A stretch of DNA of 64,000 nt from Hymenobacter persicinus (lineage in GTDB: Bacteria; Bacteroidota; Bacteroidia; Cytophagales; Hymenobacteraceae): positions 80,371 to 144,370 of the forward strand of contig NZ_SEWE01000005.1 of assembly GCF_004167665.1 (NCBI RefSeq). Reading direction: 5' to 3'. A program made the position numbers and the translations under genes. Numbering within the stretch: position 1 is the first letter of the stretch; each line of letters starts with the position of its first letter. The notes beneath the pieces were generated by a model, which saw only the letters and a list, made by a program, of their open reading frames with translations, did not search any database and was not told the DNA's origin. Positions 49,801 to 59,361 of this stretch are shown one piece after another.

Positions 49801-51495
49801 ATGGCTAGCGAACCCAAAAACCTGACCGTCGCCACCGTCAACGGGGTGAAATGGACGATGGTCTCCACAATTGTCAACTCATTGCTCCAGATCGGCTACA
49901 CGGCCGTGATGGCGCGGCTGCTCAGCCCGGCCGCCTTCGGCCTGGTGGCCCTGGCGGGTGTTATTCTGCGCTTCGGCGTTTATTTCGCCAAGATGGGCAT
50001 GGAGCGGGCCATTATTCAGAAGCCCGATCTGACCGAGCAGGACGTGCGCGTGGCCTTCACCTCGTCTATTGTGCTGGGCGCCTTTTTCGGGGGCCTGCTG
50101 ATTCTGGGGGCGCCCCTAGCCGCCAGCATCGTGCACCAGCCCGAGGTTGTTCCGGTGGTGCGGGCCCTGGCGCTGGGCATTTTCCTGAGTGGGCTCAACG
50201 GCACGGCCATGAGCCTGCTGCACCGGGCCATGCGGTTTCGGGCCCTGGCCCTGATGGAGATGGGGTCGTTTTTGCTCAGCTACCTCGGCCTGGGGATGCT
50301 ACTGGCTTGGCAGGGCTTCGGGGTCTGGGCTCTGGTGGGCGCCTCCCTAGGCCAGGGCTTGCTGATAACGGTGCTTTCCTACGCCTCGGTGCGCCACTCG
50401 GTGCGCCTGCTCTTCAGCTGGGAAGCTTACCGCCCCCTGCTGGCCTACGGCAGCCGCATGTCGGTTATCAGCTTCGTGGAGTTTATCACCATGTCGCTCG
50501 ACACGCTGCTGATCGGGCGGCTGCTGGGGCCGGCCGCCCTGGGCATCTACACCCGCGGCACCATGCTGATTGCGTTGCCCGTGTACCTGCTCTCGAGCAA
50601 CGTGGCCAAGGTGATGTTTCCGTCCTTTAGTCAGATGCAGGCCGACCGCGCCCGCCTGCGGGAAGTGTACCTGAGCAGCATCACCCTGATTGCCATGCTC
50701 GTGACGCCGGTGTGCGTGGGCGTGATGGTGGCGGCGCCCGAAATTGTGCTGGTGATGCTGGGGCCCAAATGGGTCGAGGCCGTGCCGGTGCTGCGCATCA
50801 TCTGCGTGAGCTACATTCTGAGCTCGGTGACCATGTTTGCCGCCGTCGTCTGCGACGCTACGGCCGCCCTGGCCTGGAAGCTGCGGCTCAACCTGGTATT
50901 TGTGACGGCACTGGCCGGCCTGATGTGGGTGGGCAGCCGCTACGGCCTGCTGGGCGTGGCCTGGGCCCTGGTGGCCGGGGAAGCCGTGCGCATGGCGCTG
51001 TACACGGCCCTGATGCGGCAGGTGCTGGCCGCCCCGGTGCTGTCGTTGCTGCGGGCCTTCGGGCCGGGGCTGCTGACGGCGCTGCTGACGGCCGTCGGCA
51101 TTGGGGCGGTGCGCTACGGGCTGCTGCCGCTGGCCCTGCCGGAGCTGCCGCTGCTGGTGCTCGAAATCGGGACCGGGGGCGTGGTGCTGGGCAGCCTGGT
51201 ACTGCTGGCCCCGCCGGCCGAGCTGCGCGACATCATGCGCCGCCTGCTCTACCGCCTGGTGGGCGAGCCCGGCCCCGAGCCCGACTCCTTCGCCACCCGC
51301 TTACTACGCTTGGCCAGTGCCCGCCTCGACCGGCTCGCCGGGGAAACGCCGGCCGCGGCCGTGGTGGCCGCCACCCTGCAGGGCCCCGACGCCCTGCCGC
51401 TGGAGCCTGGCCTCACGGAAGCTGCCCCAGCGGATTCTGCTCCGACGAAACCCAACCCGGCCCCGGCATTTGCGGCCACCACGGAACTGGTGTAG
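49801..51495 (+). CDS. Polysaccharide flippase (MATE-like, Wzx/RfbX family)
   Basis: A 564-residue membrane protein with 12-14 helices in the first 460 residues; the start (TVATVNGVKWTMVSTIVNSLLQIGYTAVMARLLSPAAFGLVAL) matches lipopolysaccharide biosynthesis flippases of the MVF superfamily. Its C-terminal 100 residues are an Ala/Pro-rich soluble tail. It should flip undecaprenyl-linked repeat units across the inner membrane. Confidence 0.9.
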   Translation: MASEPKNLTVATVNGVKWTMVSTIVNSLLQIGYTAVMARLLSPAAFGLVALAGVILRFGVYFAKMGMERAIIQKPDLTEQDVRVAFTSSIVLGAFFGGLLILGAPLAASIVHQPEVVPVVRALALGIFLSGLNGTAMSLLHRAMRFRALALMEMGSFLLSYLGLGMLLAWQGFGVWALVGASLGQGLLITVLSYASVRHSVRLLFSWEAYRPLLAYGSRMSVISFVEFITMSLDTLLIGRLLGPAALGIYTRGTMLIALPVYLLSSNVAKVMFPSFSQMQADRARLREVYLSSITLIAMLVTPVCVGVMVAAPEIVLVMLGPKWVEAVPVLRIICVSYILSSVTMFAAVVCDATAALAWKLRLNLVFVTALAGLMWVGSRYGLLGVAWALVAGEAVRMALYTALMRQVLAAPVLSLLRAFGPGLLTALLTAVGIGAVRYGLLPLALPELPLLVLEIGTGGVVLGSLVLLAPPAELRDIMRRLLYRLVGEPGPEPDSFATRLLRLASARLDRLAGETPAAAVVAATLQGPDALPLEPGLTEAAPADSAPTKPNPAPAFAATTELV

Positions 51496-51542
51496 CTGCC
51501 AGCCCGAGTTCTTTTCCTATTCCTTATAACGAGTCGCCAGTC

Positions 51543-52880
51543 ATGAAAATCAGCCTGCGCTTCCTGTATCTGCTGCCCGTGCTGGGGGTTATTTTCAAGG
51601 ACCGCGCCTTCAACGAGTTTGTGTTCACCGACGAAGGCTCGCCGGTGCTGGCCAAGTTTGGAATGCTGCTGCTGGGCGTGGCCCTGACCTGCATCGTGCT
51701 CTACTACCGCTACATGGAGCGCCTCATGAAGCGCTGGCTCTGGCTGACGCTGGCCGTTATCGGCGCGCTGAGCCTGGAGTCGTACGCCGGCTGGCAGTCG
51801 TGGTTTGTGTACCCCCACGTGTTCGGCAAGCTGCTGGTGCTGCTCCACATTTTCGGCGTGTACGCCTTCCACCGCCGCTTCGGGCTGCCGCCCTTCGATC
51901 AGCTGATGGCCCTCGTGTTTTTCGGACTCCTGGCCAGCCTGGTCATCTACCATCCCGACGCGCTGAGCGTTTCGGCCTTTCTCGACAACGACCGGGGCTT
52001 TGGCTCCACCGAGGCCATGCTGCTGCTGCTGCCCACGCTGTATTACCTCAACCAGTACCTGACCCGGGGCGGACTGCTGCGGCTGGTGTTGTTTTTTGCC
52101 GGGGCCCTGCTTATCGTCTTTCTGCAGCATCGCTCGGTGTGGGTGTCGATGGGCGCCGCGCTGGTGCTCAACATCGTGCTGCTCGTCTTCGGCCGGGTGG
52201 AGGGTGCCCGCCTGACCCCCACCCGTCTGCTGCCCATGGCCTTGCTGCCGCTGATTGGCCTGATTTCGGGCGGTTTGGTGGTGCTCAGCGACCCTAAAAT
52301 CAGTCGGAAGCTCGAGCGCAGCGTCCAGGACATCATGCACCCCGACAAGCAGGGCACGGGGAGCTGGCGCCTGCAGCAGTTTGAGGCCTATGAGCCCTTC
52401 ATGCTGGAGTATCCCGTGGCCGGCATGCGCCTCGACGGTTTCGAGCTGCCGGTGCAGTTCTACACCCTGGCTTCCGACGGCGGCGAGAATGAGCAGGTGT
52501 GGGAAGACGGCACGGGCCACCACTTCCACTCCTTCTACGTGGACCGCATTTTCTACTTCGGCCTTCTGGGGCTGCTGCTCACCCTGCTCGTGCCGCTGGT
52601 GCTGCTCATCCGGCGCCTGCGCCACCGCGTGCCGCTGCCGCCCACCACTGCCACACTCATCATCTACTGCCTGAGCTCTTTGGTGTACAGCATTTCCTAC
52701 GACTGGCCCCTGTACATGTTCGGCCTCTGGGGCCTGTCGTTGGCCGCGGCAGCCGCCCCCGCCTGGCAGGCCGTGCGGGTGCCCGCCCCACCCCCGTCCC
52801 TCGACCTGGTTCCGTCTCCTTTCCAGCCTTTTCCGGTTCCCAGCAATGTCCACTCCGTTTCTACCGCCCCCCGCGCCTGA
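51543..52880 (+). CDS. O-antigen ligase/polymerase-like membrane protein (Wzy/WaaL type)
   Basis: A 445-residue protein from ATG 51543 (MKISLRFLYLLPVLGVIF). About 10-11 hydrophobic segments with a large periplasmic loop between about 245 and 345 (SDPKISRKLERSVQDIMHP...HHFHSFYVDRIFYFG), the O-antigen ligase/polymerase pattern (Wzy_C). It probably joins repeat units. The last 35 nt overlap the next gene start. Confidence 0.8.
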   Translation: MKISLRFLYLLPVLGVIFKDRAFNEFVFTDEGSPVLAKFGMLLLGVALTCIVLYYRYMERLMKRWLWLTLAVIGALSLESYAGWQSWFVYPHVFGKLLVLLHIFGVYAFHRRFGLPPFDQLMALVFFGLLASLVIYHPDALSVSAFLDNDRGFGSTEAMLLLLPTLYYLNQYLTRGGLLRLVLFFAGALLIVFLQHRSVWVSMGAALVLNIVLLVFGRVEGARLTPTRLLPMALLPLIGLISGGLVVLSDPKISRKLERSVQDIMHPDKQGTGSWRLQQFEAYEPFMLEYPVAGMRLDGFELPVQFYTLASDGGENEQVWEDGTGHHFHSFYVDRIFYFGLLGLLLTLLVPLVLLIRRLRHRVPLPPTTATLIIYCLSSLVYSISYDWPLYMFGLWGLSLAAAAAPAWQAVRVPAPPPSLDLVPSPFQPFPVPSNVHSVSTAPRA

Positions 52881-53889
52881 GGCCGACACCCCCGTACTGC
52901 TCATCGTGTTCAACCGCCCGCAGTCGACCCAGCGGGTGCTCGAAGCCATCCGGCAGGCCCGGCCCGGCCGCCTCTACGTAGCCGCCGACGGTCCCCGGCC
53001 CAACCGCCCCGGAGAAGCCGCCCGCTGCGCCGAAACCCGCGCCGTGCTGACGGCCGGCATCGACTGGCCCTGCCGGGTGCAGACGCTGTTTCGCGACGAA
53101 AACCTGGGCTGCGGCCGCGGGCCAGCGGCGGCTATTCAGTGGTTTTTTGAGTTGGAGCCCGAGGGCATCATCCTTGAAGACGACTGCGTGCCCACGCCGG
53201 GGTTCTTCCCGTTTTGCCGGGAGCTGCTGGCCCGCTACCGCCACGACACCCGGGTGATGCACATTGGCGGCAACAACCTGGCCCGGGAAGCCGCCCAGCC
53301 CCTGACGCCCGCGGCCGACTCCTACTATTTCTCGGGGCGCGTGAATAGCTGGGGCTGGGCCACCTGGCGCCGGGCCTGGCAGCACTTCGACTTTCAGTTT
53401 CGCCTTTTGCCCGCCCTGCAGCAGCGCGGTCTGCTCCGGGCCATGTATCCGTCGGTGGTGGAGCGGCAGTACTGGCTGCGCAAGTTCGAGGCCGTGCTGC
53501 GCGGGCCCCAGCCGCCCCACATCTGGGACTACCAGTGGCATTTCACCGTGGCCGCCCACTCGGGCCTCACCATTGTGCCGGCCGTGAACCTGGTGTCCAA
53601 CATCGGCTTCGGCGACGACGCCACCCACACCTTCGACGCCGCCGACCGGCTCTCGGGGCTGGCTACCGGGGAGCTGCTGTTTCCGCTCCAGCACCCGCCC
53701 ACCGTACTCCGCGACTGGGCCCGCGACCAGCGTCACTTCCGGGAGCACCTCACCGAGCGGGCCGTGTCGAAGGCCCGGCGCCTGCTGGGCCGCCTGCTGC
53801 CCGCCGCGCCAGCTGCGGCCGAGTCGGCGGCTCCGCGTACCACGGGCACCGTCCCGCATTTTCCCCTGGCTAACCCCGTCACGACATGA
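52846..53889 (+). CDS. Glycosyltransferase-like protein (GT-A, HlpA-related)
   Basis: A 347-residue soluble protein. After the N-terminal Pro-rich 15 residues comes PVLLIVFNRPQSTQRVLEAIRQARPGRLYVAADGPRP, typical of GT-A-fold transferases, and the metal-binding GIILEDDCVPTPGFF, then the aromatic block YYFSGRVNSWGWATWRRAW. This matches the hemolysin-like or GNT-I-related family found in capsule clusters. Overlaps the previous gene by 35 nt and the next by 4 nt (ATGA). Confidence 0.87.
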   Translation: MSTPFLPPPAPEADTPVLLIVFNRPQSTQRVLEAIRQARPGRLYVAADGPRPNRPGEAARCAETRAVLTAGIDWPCRVQTLFRDENLGCGRGPAAAIQWFFELEPEGIILEDDCVPTPGFFPFCRELLARYRHDTRVMHIGGNNLAREAAQPLTPAADSYYFSGRVNSWGWATWRRAWQHFDFQFRLLPALQQRGLLRAMYPSVVERQYWLRKFEAVLRGPQPPHIWDYQWHFTVAAHSGLTIVPAVNLVSNIGFGDDATHTFDAADRLSGLATGELLFPLQHPPTVLRDWARDQRHFREHLTERAVSKARRLLGRLLPAAPAAAESAAPRTTGTVPHFPLANPVTT

Positions 53890-55211
53890 AAGTCTTGGTA
53901 TCCGCTTACGCCTGCAACCCCGCCCAGGGCGGCGAGTGCGGCAACGGTTTTCACTGGACCTGGGAAATGGCCAAGCGCGGCCACGAGGTCTGGTGCCTGA
54001 CCACGCCCTACGGAGAAACCGGCATTCCGCCCTTCCTGGCCCGGCACGCCGACGAGCCCGCCGCGGGGCGCGTGCACTTCACCTACATGGAGGCCCCGGC
54101 CTGGGTACAGTTTCTCTACCGCTGGCAGTTTGGCGTGTACCTGCACTACATGGTGTGGCAGTACAAGGCCTGGCGCCTGGCCCGGCAACTGGATCAGGCC
54201 GTGGACTTCGACTTGGTCCACCACGCCACCTACAGCAGCCTGAAGATGGGGTCCTGGATGTGGCGCCTGGGCAAGCCGCTGGTGTACGGACCGGTGGGCG
54301 GCGCCCAGAAAGCCCCCATTGCCTTCCGCCGCTACCTGCCCGACTGGTTTCGCACCGAAACCCTACGCTCGGCCTTCACCTGGGTGCTCACCACGTTCGA
54401 CGTGAACCTGCACCAGAACCTGCGCCGCGCCACACTAGTGCTGGCATCCAATGATGAGTCGGCGGACCTGGCCCGGCGGCTGGGCGCCCAGCGCGTGGAG
54501 CTGTTTCTGGACACGGGCCTGCCCGAGGCGTTTCAGGCGGCGCAGTTTCCCGAACGTACCGCCCAACCCGTGCTGCGGCTGCTGTGGGTAGGCCGGCTGT
54601 TTCCCAACAAAGCCCTCCCCCTGGTGCTCGACGCCCTTTCCCAGGTGGATCAGCGCGTGCCGTTTCACCTCACCGTGCTCGGCGACGGGCCCATGCGCCA
54701 CTTGGTGCCCGGCTGGATTGAGCAGTACGGCCTGCAGGACCGCGTCACCTGGCGCGGCAGCGTGCCCTGGACCGAAGTACACGCGGCCATGCTCAGCCAC
54801 GACGTGTTTCTGTTCGGCTCCCTGCGCGACTCCTTCGCCTCCCAGTTTATGGAAGCCATGGCCACGGGCCTGCCCATCATCACGCTCAACCACCAGGGCG
54901 CCCGCACCTTTATTCCCAACGCCGCCGCCATCAAGGTGCCCGTCGACCAGCCCGAGGTGGCCACTGCCGCCATGGCCCGGGCCGTGGAATACGTGTATGA
55001 CCACCCGGCCGAGCGGCTGGCCATGGGGCGTGCCGGCTACGACTTCGCCATGCGCCAGACCTGGCCCAACCGCATGGACCGCCTGCTGACCATGCTCGGG
55101 GAACTGGGACTGGACACCACCGCGGCCGCCGACCCCGGCCGCGCCGGTCAGTCTGCCCCGGTACGCCAGCCCCAGCCCAGCGCGCCGGCCGAGCCGGTAT
55201 TGGCCCGGTAG
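53886..55211 (+). CDS. Glycosyltransferase family 4-like protein (GT-B)
   Basis: A 441-residue GT-B transferase. N-terminal VLVSAYACNPAQGGECGNGFHW (family 4 start), GPVGGAQKAPIAFRRYL, then the nucleotide-sugar site in the C-terminal half: LLWVGRLFPNKALPLVLDAL, TVLGDGPMRHLV and the acidic motif FGSLRDSFASQFMEAMATGLPIITLNHQG. Donor and acceptor are unknown. ATGA overlap with the previous gene. Confidence 0.92.
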   Translation: MKVLVSAYACNPAQGGECGNGFHWTWEMAKRGHEVWCLTTPYGETGIPPFLARHADEPAAGRVHFTYMEAPAWVQFLYRWQFGVYLHYMVWQYKAWRLARQLDQAVDFDLVHHATYSSLKMGSWMWRLGKPLVYGPVGGAQKAPIAFRRYLPDWFRTETLRSAFTWVLTTFDVNLHQNLRRATLVLASNDESADLARRLGAQRVELFLDTGLPEAFQAAQFPERTAQPVLRLLWVGRLFPNKALPLVLDALSQVDQRVPFHLTVLGDGPMRHLVPGWIEQYGLQDRVTWRGSVPWTEVHAAMLSHDVFLFGSLRDSFASQFMEAMATGLPIITLNHQGARTFIPNAAAIKVPVDQPEVATAAMARAVEYVYDHPAERLAMGRAGYDFAMRQTWPNRMDRLLTMLGELGLDTTAAADPGRAGQSAPVRQPQPSAPAEPVLAR

Positions 55212-55257
55212 CTTTTCCCCGGAATGATTTAGCCAACTTTTTACGAGCAGATTCCCC

Positions 55258-56097
55258 ATGCTGTATATCGTCATCCCCGTTTTCAACCGCCTTAAGTACA
55301 CCCGGGAATGCCTGCTTTCGTTGCGGCAGCAAACCTGCCAGGATTTCCGCGTTGTGGTCGTCGACGACGGCTCCACCGACGGCACCGACCGGATGCTGGC
55401 CACCGAATTTGCGGAGGTGGAAGTCGTGACCGGGGACGGCAACTTGTTCTGGACGGCCGGCGTGAACCTGGGCATCCGGCGAGCCCTGGCCCTGGGGGCC
55501 ACCCGCATCATGACCCTCAACAACGACCTGCTGGTGCTGCCCGACTTTGTCGACCGGATGCTGTTCTGGGCCGAGCAGCACCCGCGGGCCGTGCTGGGCG
55601 CGCTGGAGCTGAACGTGGCCGACGACCAGCCCGTGTACGGCGGCGAACGGCTGAACTGGGGCACCAACACCCGCCACGATTTGCTCAAGGAGCTACCCGA
55701 AAGTCAGCGCCACGGCCTGCACCCGGTCACCTACCTGCCGGGCCGGGGCCTGCTGATTCCGCTCGAAGTCATTGAAGCCATCGGCCTGTTCGACGAAAAG
55801 CGCCTGCCCCACTACCTGGCCGACTTCGACTACACCAGCGTGGCCCGGATCCACGGCTTTCCGGTGTACTGCAACTACGACGCCCGCCTGCGCACCTACC
55901 CCGACGAGAGCGGGCAAGAGCAAACCCGCCGCCACCGCAGCCTGCGCGGCTACTACCAGCACCTGTTCGGAATTCGGGGCGGGGGCAACCTGCGCAACTT
56001 CACCCACTTCTCGCTCAAAAACTGTCCGCCGCGCTACCTGCCCTATTACCTGCTCAACGGCTACACCCGCCGGCTGGTGGGCTACTTTCTGCACTAG
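55258..56097 (+). CDS. Glycosyltransferase family 2 protein
   Basis: A 279-residue GT-A transferase: MLYIVIPVFNRLKYTRECLLSL, nucleotide-binding VVVDDGSTDGTDRM with Asp36/Asp37, and the metal motif LNNDLLVLPDF. Family 2 enzymes of this length (rhamnosyl- or galactofuranosyltransferase-like) occur in polymer clusters; the substrate cannot be read. It lies 46 nt after the GT4 gene. Confidence 0.92.
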   Translation: MLYIVIPVFNRLKYTRECLLSLRQQTCQDFRVVVVDDGSTDGTDRMLATEFAEVEVVTGDGNLFWTAGVNLGIRRALALGATRIMTLNNDLLVLPDFVDRMLFWAEQHPRAVLGALELNVADDQPVYGGERLNWGTNTRHDLLKELPESQRHGLHPVTYLPGRGLLIPLEVIEAIGLFDEKRLPHYLADFDYTSVARIHGFPVYCNYDARLRTYPDESGQEQTRRHRSLRGYYQHLFGIRGGGNLRNFTHFSLKNCPPRYLPYYLLNGYTRRLVGYFLH

Positions 56098-56181
56098 CCC
56101 CGGCGTCCCCGCTCCTTTCTTCTCACTTCCAGCTGCCTTCTTTCTGGATGCCCGCCCGGGCATAGCGGAGGCTTTCCCCGC

Positions 56182-57105
56182 ATGGTTACTCTTACCCAGG
56201 ACTTCGACGGTTTCGGCAACCACCTGCTCCTGACCTCGCACTTTTTGGCCAACGTGGCCGAAAACCGCTACCCGTTGGCCATTCCGTCGTTTGAGCGCTA
56301 CGCCCCTTTTTTCGAGGGTACTTCCCGCCACGACTACGAAGGCCTGCCGGTAAGTTTGCAGGCGCCCAGCCCGTTGCACCGGCTGTTTTTTCACACCCTG
56401 CGCCTGCGCTACGGCAGCCACGTGCTCAAGCGCCTGCCCTGGGTGCAACGCCTGCTGGGCGTGCGCATCCTCACCGACCACGGAGCCGAGGAAGTCAACC
56501 TCAACGACCCGGATTTTGTGCGCGCCGCGCACTCCGAGCAACTGCTGATTCACGGCTGGCAGCTGCGCGACAAAGCGCACTTTGCCCAGCACGGCGACCT
56601 TATCCGCCGCATTTTCCGCCCCGTTGCCGTGCACCAGCAGGCCATTGAGCGGGTGCTGGCCGATAACCGCCGGGCTGCCGACGTGCTGGTGGCCGTGCAC
56701 ATCCGCCGCGGCGACTACGCCGGCTGGTACGGCGGGGCCTACCTCTACGACGACGCCACCTACGTGCGGGCCATGCGCCAGATGCAGGCCCTGTTTGCGC
56801 CCTCGACCCGGGTGCGGTTCGTGCTGTTTTCCAACGAGGCCATTTCGCCGACGGCCTACGCCGAGTTTGACACCGGCCGCTCCACCGACCACCCGCTCGA
56901 AGACCTCTACGCCATGGCTGGCTGCGACTACATCATCGGGCCCCTGAGCACCTACTCGATGTGGGCGTCGTTCTACGGCCGCGTGCCGCTCTGCCACCTG
57001 CACCGCCCCGACCAGCCGCTCCGGTCTCTGGCCGAGTTCATGGTGTTCGAAGACCAGCCCACCAAGCAGTGGGAACCCAACCGGGCCGCCGTGGCCCAGG
57101 TCTGA
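56182..57105 (+). CDS. Fucosyltransferase-like protein (GT11 type)
   Basis: A 307-residue protein with the alpha-1,2/alpha-1,6-fucosyltransferase motif HIRRGDY at 173-179 (AVHIRRGDYAGW), an N-terminal GFGNHLLLTSHFLANVAE block resembling GxGNQLF of GT11, and later GCDYIIGPLSTYSMWASFYG. This fits GDP-fucose-dependent transferases; fucose itself is an inference, and the adjacent Fcl-like epimerase lends some support. Confidence 0.78.
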   Translation: MVTLTQDFDGFGNHLLLTSHFLANVAENRYPLAIPSFERYAPFFEGTSRHDYEGLPVSLQAPSPLHRLFFHTLRLRYGSHVLKRLPWVQRLLGVRILTDHGAEEVNLNDPDFVRAAHSEQLLIHGWQLRDKAHFAQHGDLIRRIFRPVAVHQQAIERVLADNRRAADVLVAVHIRRGDYAGWYGGAYLYDDATYVRAMRQMQALFAPSTRVRFVLFSNEAISPTAYAEFDTGRSTDHPLEDLYAMAGCDYIIGPLSTYSMWASFYGRVPLCHLHRPDQPLRSLAEFMVFEDQPTKQWEPNRAAVAQV

Positions 57106-57123
57106 CCCGCTCGGGCTACCGCC

Positions 57124-58386
57124 ATGCACCCGCACCCACTGCCAATCCGCCCCCGGCCGGCGGCTCCCCCGCCGGCCCGTCCGCACGCCCGGGCCTCTTC
57201 CGGCTGGCTGTGGCTGGCGGGCCTGAGTTTACTGCTGGGGCCTTCGCAAATGCCCCCGTTGCACTCCACGGCCCCCATCGTCATTCGACAGGGCGGCACC
57301 TACACCGGCACCTACCGCAGCCTCGACTCGGATGTGCCCTGCGTCCGGATTGCCACCCGCGAGCCGGTGACGCTGCGCAACTGCGAGCTGGCCGGAGCCG
57401 GCAATCTGATTCAGGCCACGGATGGCGGCGCCCAGCTCACGATTGTGAACTGCCGGGGCTACGGCCAGCGGCCCAGCCAGGATGAGAAGCCGTACGGCCG
57501 CTTTCTGGAGGTAAACTCCGGCAAGTCGGTGACCGTTGAGCACAACTACTTCGAGCACACCACCGGCATCAACGTGTACCTGTGGGGCGGCGACGGTTCG
57601 GCCGCCCAGACGCTGACGGTGCGCTACAACGAGGTGCGGAACATCGACGGGCGCTACCGGCACGGCGGGGGCACACTGGCCAACTTCCTGGGGCTCAATG
57701 GCGTGGCCAGCCTGGGCAATATCGAAATTGCCTGGAATCAGATCATCAACGCGCCCGACAGCTCTTTGGTCGAGGACAACATCAGCTTCTATAATTCGGG
57801 CGGCACCGCTGCCAGCCCCACCCGCATCCACGACAACTACATCCAGGGCGCCTACCCCTACCCCGCCACCAGCCCTACCTACGCCGGTTCGGGCATCACC
57901 CTCGACGGGGACGCCGGCTCGGCCATCCGCGCCACGGCTTACGTGCGCGGCTCCGACAACCAATTGGTAAGTACCTGCGCCGCGCTGAATATTGCCGCCG
58001 GCCACCACAACTCGTTTACCCGCAACCGCATCGTCACGAGCGGCCTGCTGCCCGACGGCCGACGACTCGTAGCCAACTACGCCGCCATTGGCCTCTGGAA
58101 TGAGTACAAGAAGCCAGCTGCCGTCTTTAGTGCCAACTCAGTGACGGGCAATATCATCGGCTTCGTGCACTGGGGTGGCCACGCGCCCTTCCCCGACCGC
58201 CAGGACTTGAGCCCCGGCGCCTGCTCGCCCTGCACCGGCACCACTCACCTACCTAACCCCATTACGCTGCAAACCGAGCAGCACGAGTGGCAGCTCTGGC
58301 AGCAGAAGCTCCGGCAAAACCGCCGGCAGGTGGGTCCTATGAAGCACGCTACGGCCGTGGCGCAGCAAAAGCCCGCCCGGCCGTAG
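57124..58386 (+). CDS. Right-handed beta-helix protein, copy 1
   Basis: A 420-residue exported-looking protein: a Pro/His/Arg-rich N-terminus, then a hydrophobic stretch (GWLWLAGLSLLLG) that may be a signal anchor. It continues as repeated beta-strands with Asn turns (NCELAGAGN, VEHNYFEHTTGINVY, IEIAWNQIINA, RIHDNYIQGAYPYPATS), typical of parallel beta-helix proteins such as polysaccharide lyases. It is closely related to the gene at 62580. Last gene of the forward polysaccharide run, so it may bind or cleave the polymer. Confidence 0.85.
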   Translation: MHPHPLPIRPRPAAPPPARPHARASSGWLWLAGLSLLLGPSQMPPLHSTAPIVIRQGGTYTGTYRSLDSDVPCVRIATREPVTLRNCELAGAGNLIQATDGGAQLTIVNCRGYGQRPSQDEKPYGRFLEVNSGKSVTVEHNYFEHTTGINVYLWGGDGSAAQTLTVRYNEVRNIDGRYRHGGGTLANFLGLNGVASLGNIEIAWNQIINAPDSSLVEDNISFYNSGGTAASPTRIHDNYIQGAYPYPATSPTYAGSGITLDGDAGSAIRATAYVRGSDNQLVSTCAALNIAAGHHNSFTRNRIVTSGLLPDGRRLVANYAAIGLWNEYKKPAAVFSANSVTGNIIGFVHWGGHAPFPDRQDLSPGACSPCTGTTHLPNPITLQTEQHEWQLWQQKLRQNRRQVGPMKHATAVAQQKPARP

Positions 58387-58419
58387 TTTCGAAAGCGCAA
58401 AGGGGTTGGGGGCAGCCCG

Positions 58420-59352
58420 CTAATACGGGTACACCGACTGGTAGTAGTGCACCGTCTCCACGATGCCCTCCGAGAAGTCGGTAAACTTGAACTCGGGCAG
58501 CACCTGCCGGAAACGGGTGTCGTCCATTACCTTTCTAGGGGCGCCGTCGGGCTTGCTTGAATCCCAGACTACCTGGCCCCGGTAGTCGAACTTGCTCTGG
58601 ATGATTTTCACCAGCTCCTTGACCGTCAGCCCGTCGTTCTGGGCCAGGTTCAGGGGCTCGTTCCACCCTTCCCGGTCGGGATTCTGCAGCACTTCCCAAA
58701 TCAGGCGGCCAAAGTCGGGGGCGTAGAGCCATTCGCGGATGGCCGCCCCCGTGCCCCAGACCGGTAACTCGGGCTGCCGGCTTTTCTCGGCCTTCACAAA
58801 CTTGGAAATCAGCGCGTTCAGGGCGTGGGCCTTGTTGGGGTCGGTGGAATCGTAGGGGCCGTACATGTTGGGCGTGAGCAGGTGAATGCTGCGCAGGCCG
58901 TACTGCATCTGAAAGCACTCGGCCGTGGCCCAGAGCAGGCGCCGGGTGGTGCCGTAGCTGAACACGGACCGGTGGGGGTCGCCTTTGAGCCAGCCGTCCT
59001 CGCAGAAGATGTTGGCCGTGCCGGGGTAGGCGCAGTTGGCAATGGGGTTCACGACGATAGCCTGGGGGCAGGCCTGCACCACGGCCTCGTACATGCCCAG
59101 AATCATGCGGGTGTTGTCGACCACGACGGTGGCCGCTTTTTCCGTCACGTAGTTCAAACTGCCCACGTGGGCGGCGCAGTTGATGATAAAGTCGGGATTA
59201 TGCTGGCGCAGAAAGGCCGTCGTGGCGGCCGTATCCCGCAGGTCCAGCCCCAAGTTCAGCGACGACTCCACGGGCGTGACGCCGTGCTGGCGCAGAACGT
59301 GGGCCACATTACGACCGGCAAACCCGGTGGCACCGAAGAGAACAACTTTCAT
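58420..59352 (-). CDS. GDP-fucose-synthase-like NAD-dependent epimerase/reductase with altered active site
   Basis: A 310-residue SDR-fold sugar-nucleotide enzyme: coenzyme motif GATGFAGRN, AHVGSLNYVTEKAA, REWLYAPDFG and DGAPRKVMDD, as in Fcl-type epimerase/reductases. The catalytic Tyr133 is present, but the Lys of YxxxK is Arg137 (YGTTRR) and the Ser-Ser-Cys block reads ANC. Homologues with this pattern exist in nucleotide-sugar clusters, so it may be a distinct subfamily. Reverse strand, 9 nt after the DegT aminotransferase gene in transcription order. Confidence 0.85.
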   Translation of the reverse strand: MKVVLFGATGFAGRNVAHVLRQHGVTPVESSLNLGLDLRDTAATTAFLRQHNPDFIINCAAHVGSLNYVTEKAATVVVDNTRMILGMYEAVVQACPQAIVVNPIANCAYPGTANIFCEDGWLKGDPHRSVFSYGTTRRLLWATAECFQMQYGLRSIHLLTPNMYGPYDSTDPNKAHALNALISKFVKAEKSRQPELPVWGTGAAIREWLYAPDFGRLIWEVLQNPDREGWNEPLNLAQNDGLTVKELVKIIQSKFDYRGQVVWDSSKPDGAPRKVMDDTRFRQVLPEFKFTDFSEGIVETVHYYQSVYPY

Positions 59353-59361
59353 AGTCTTAGC

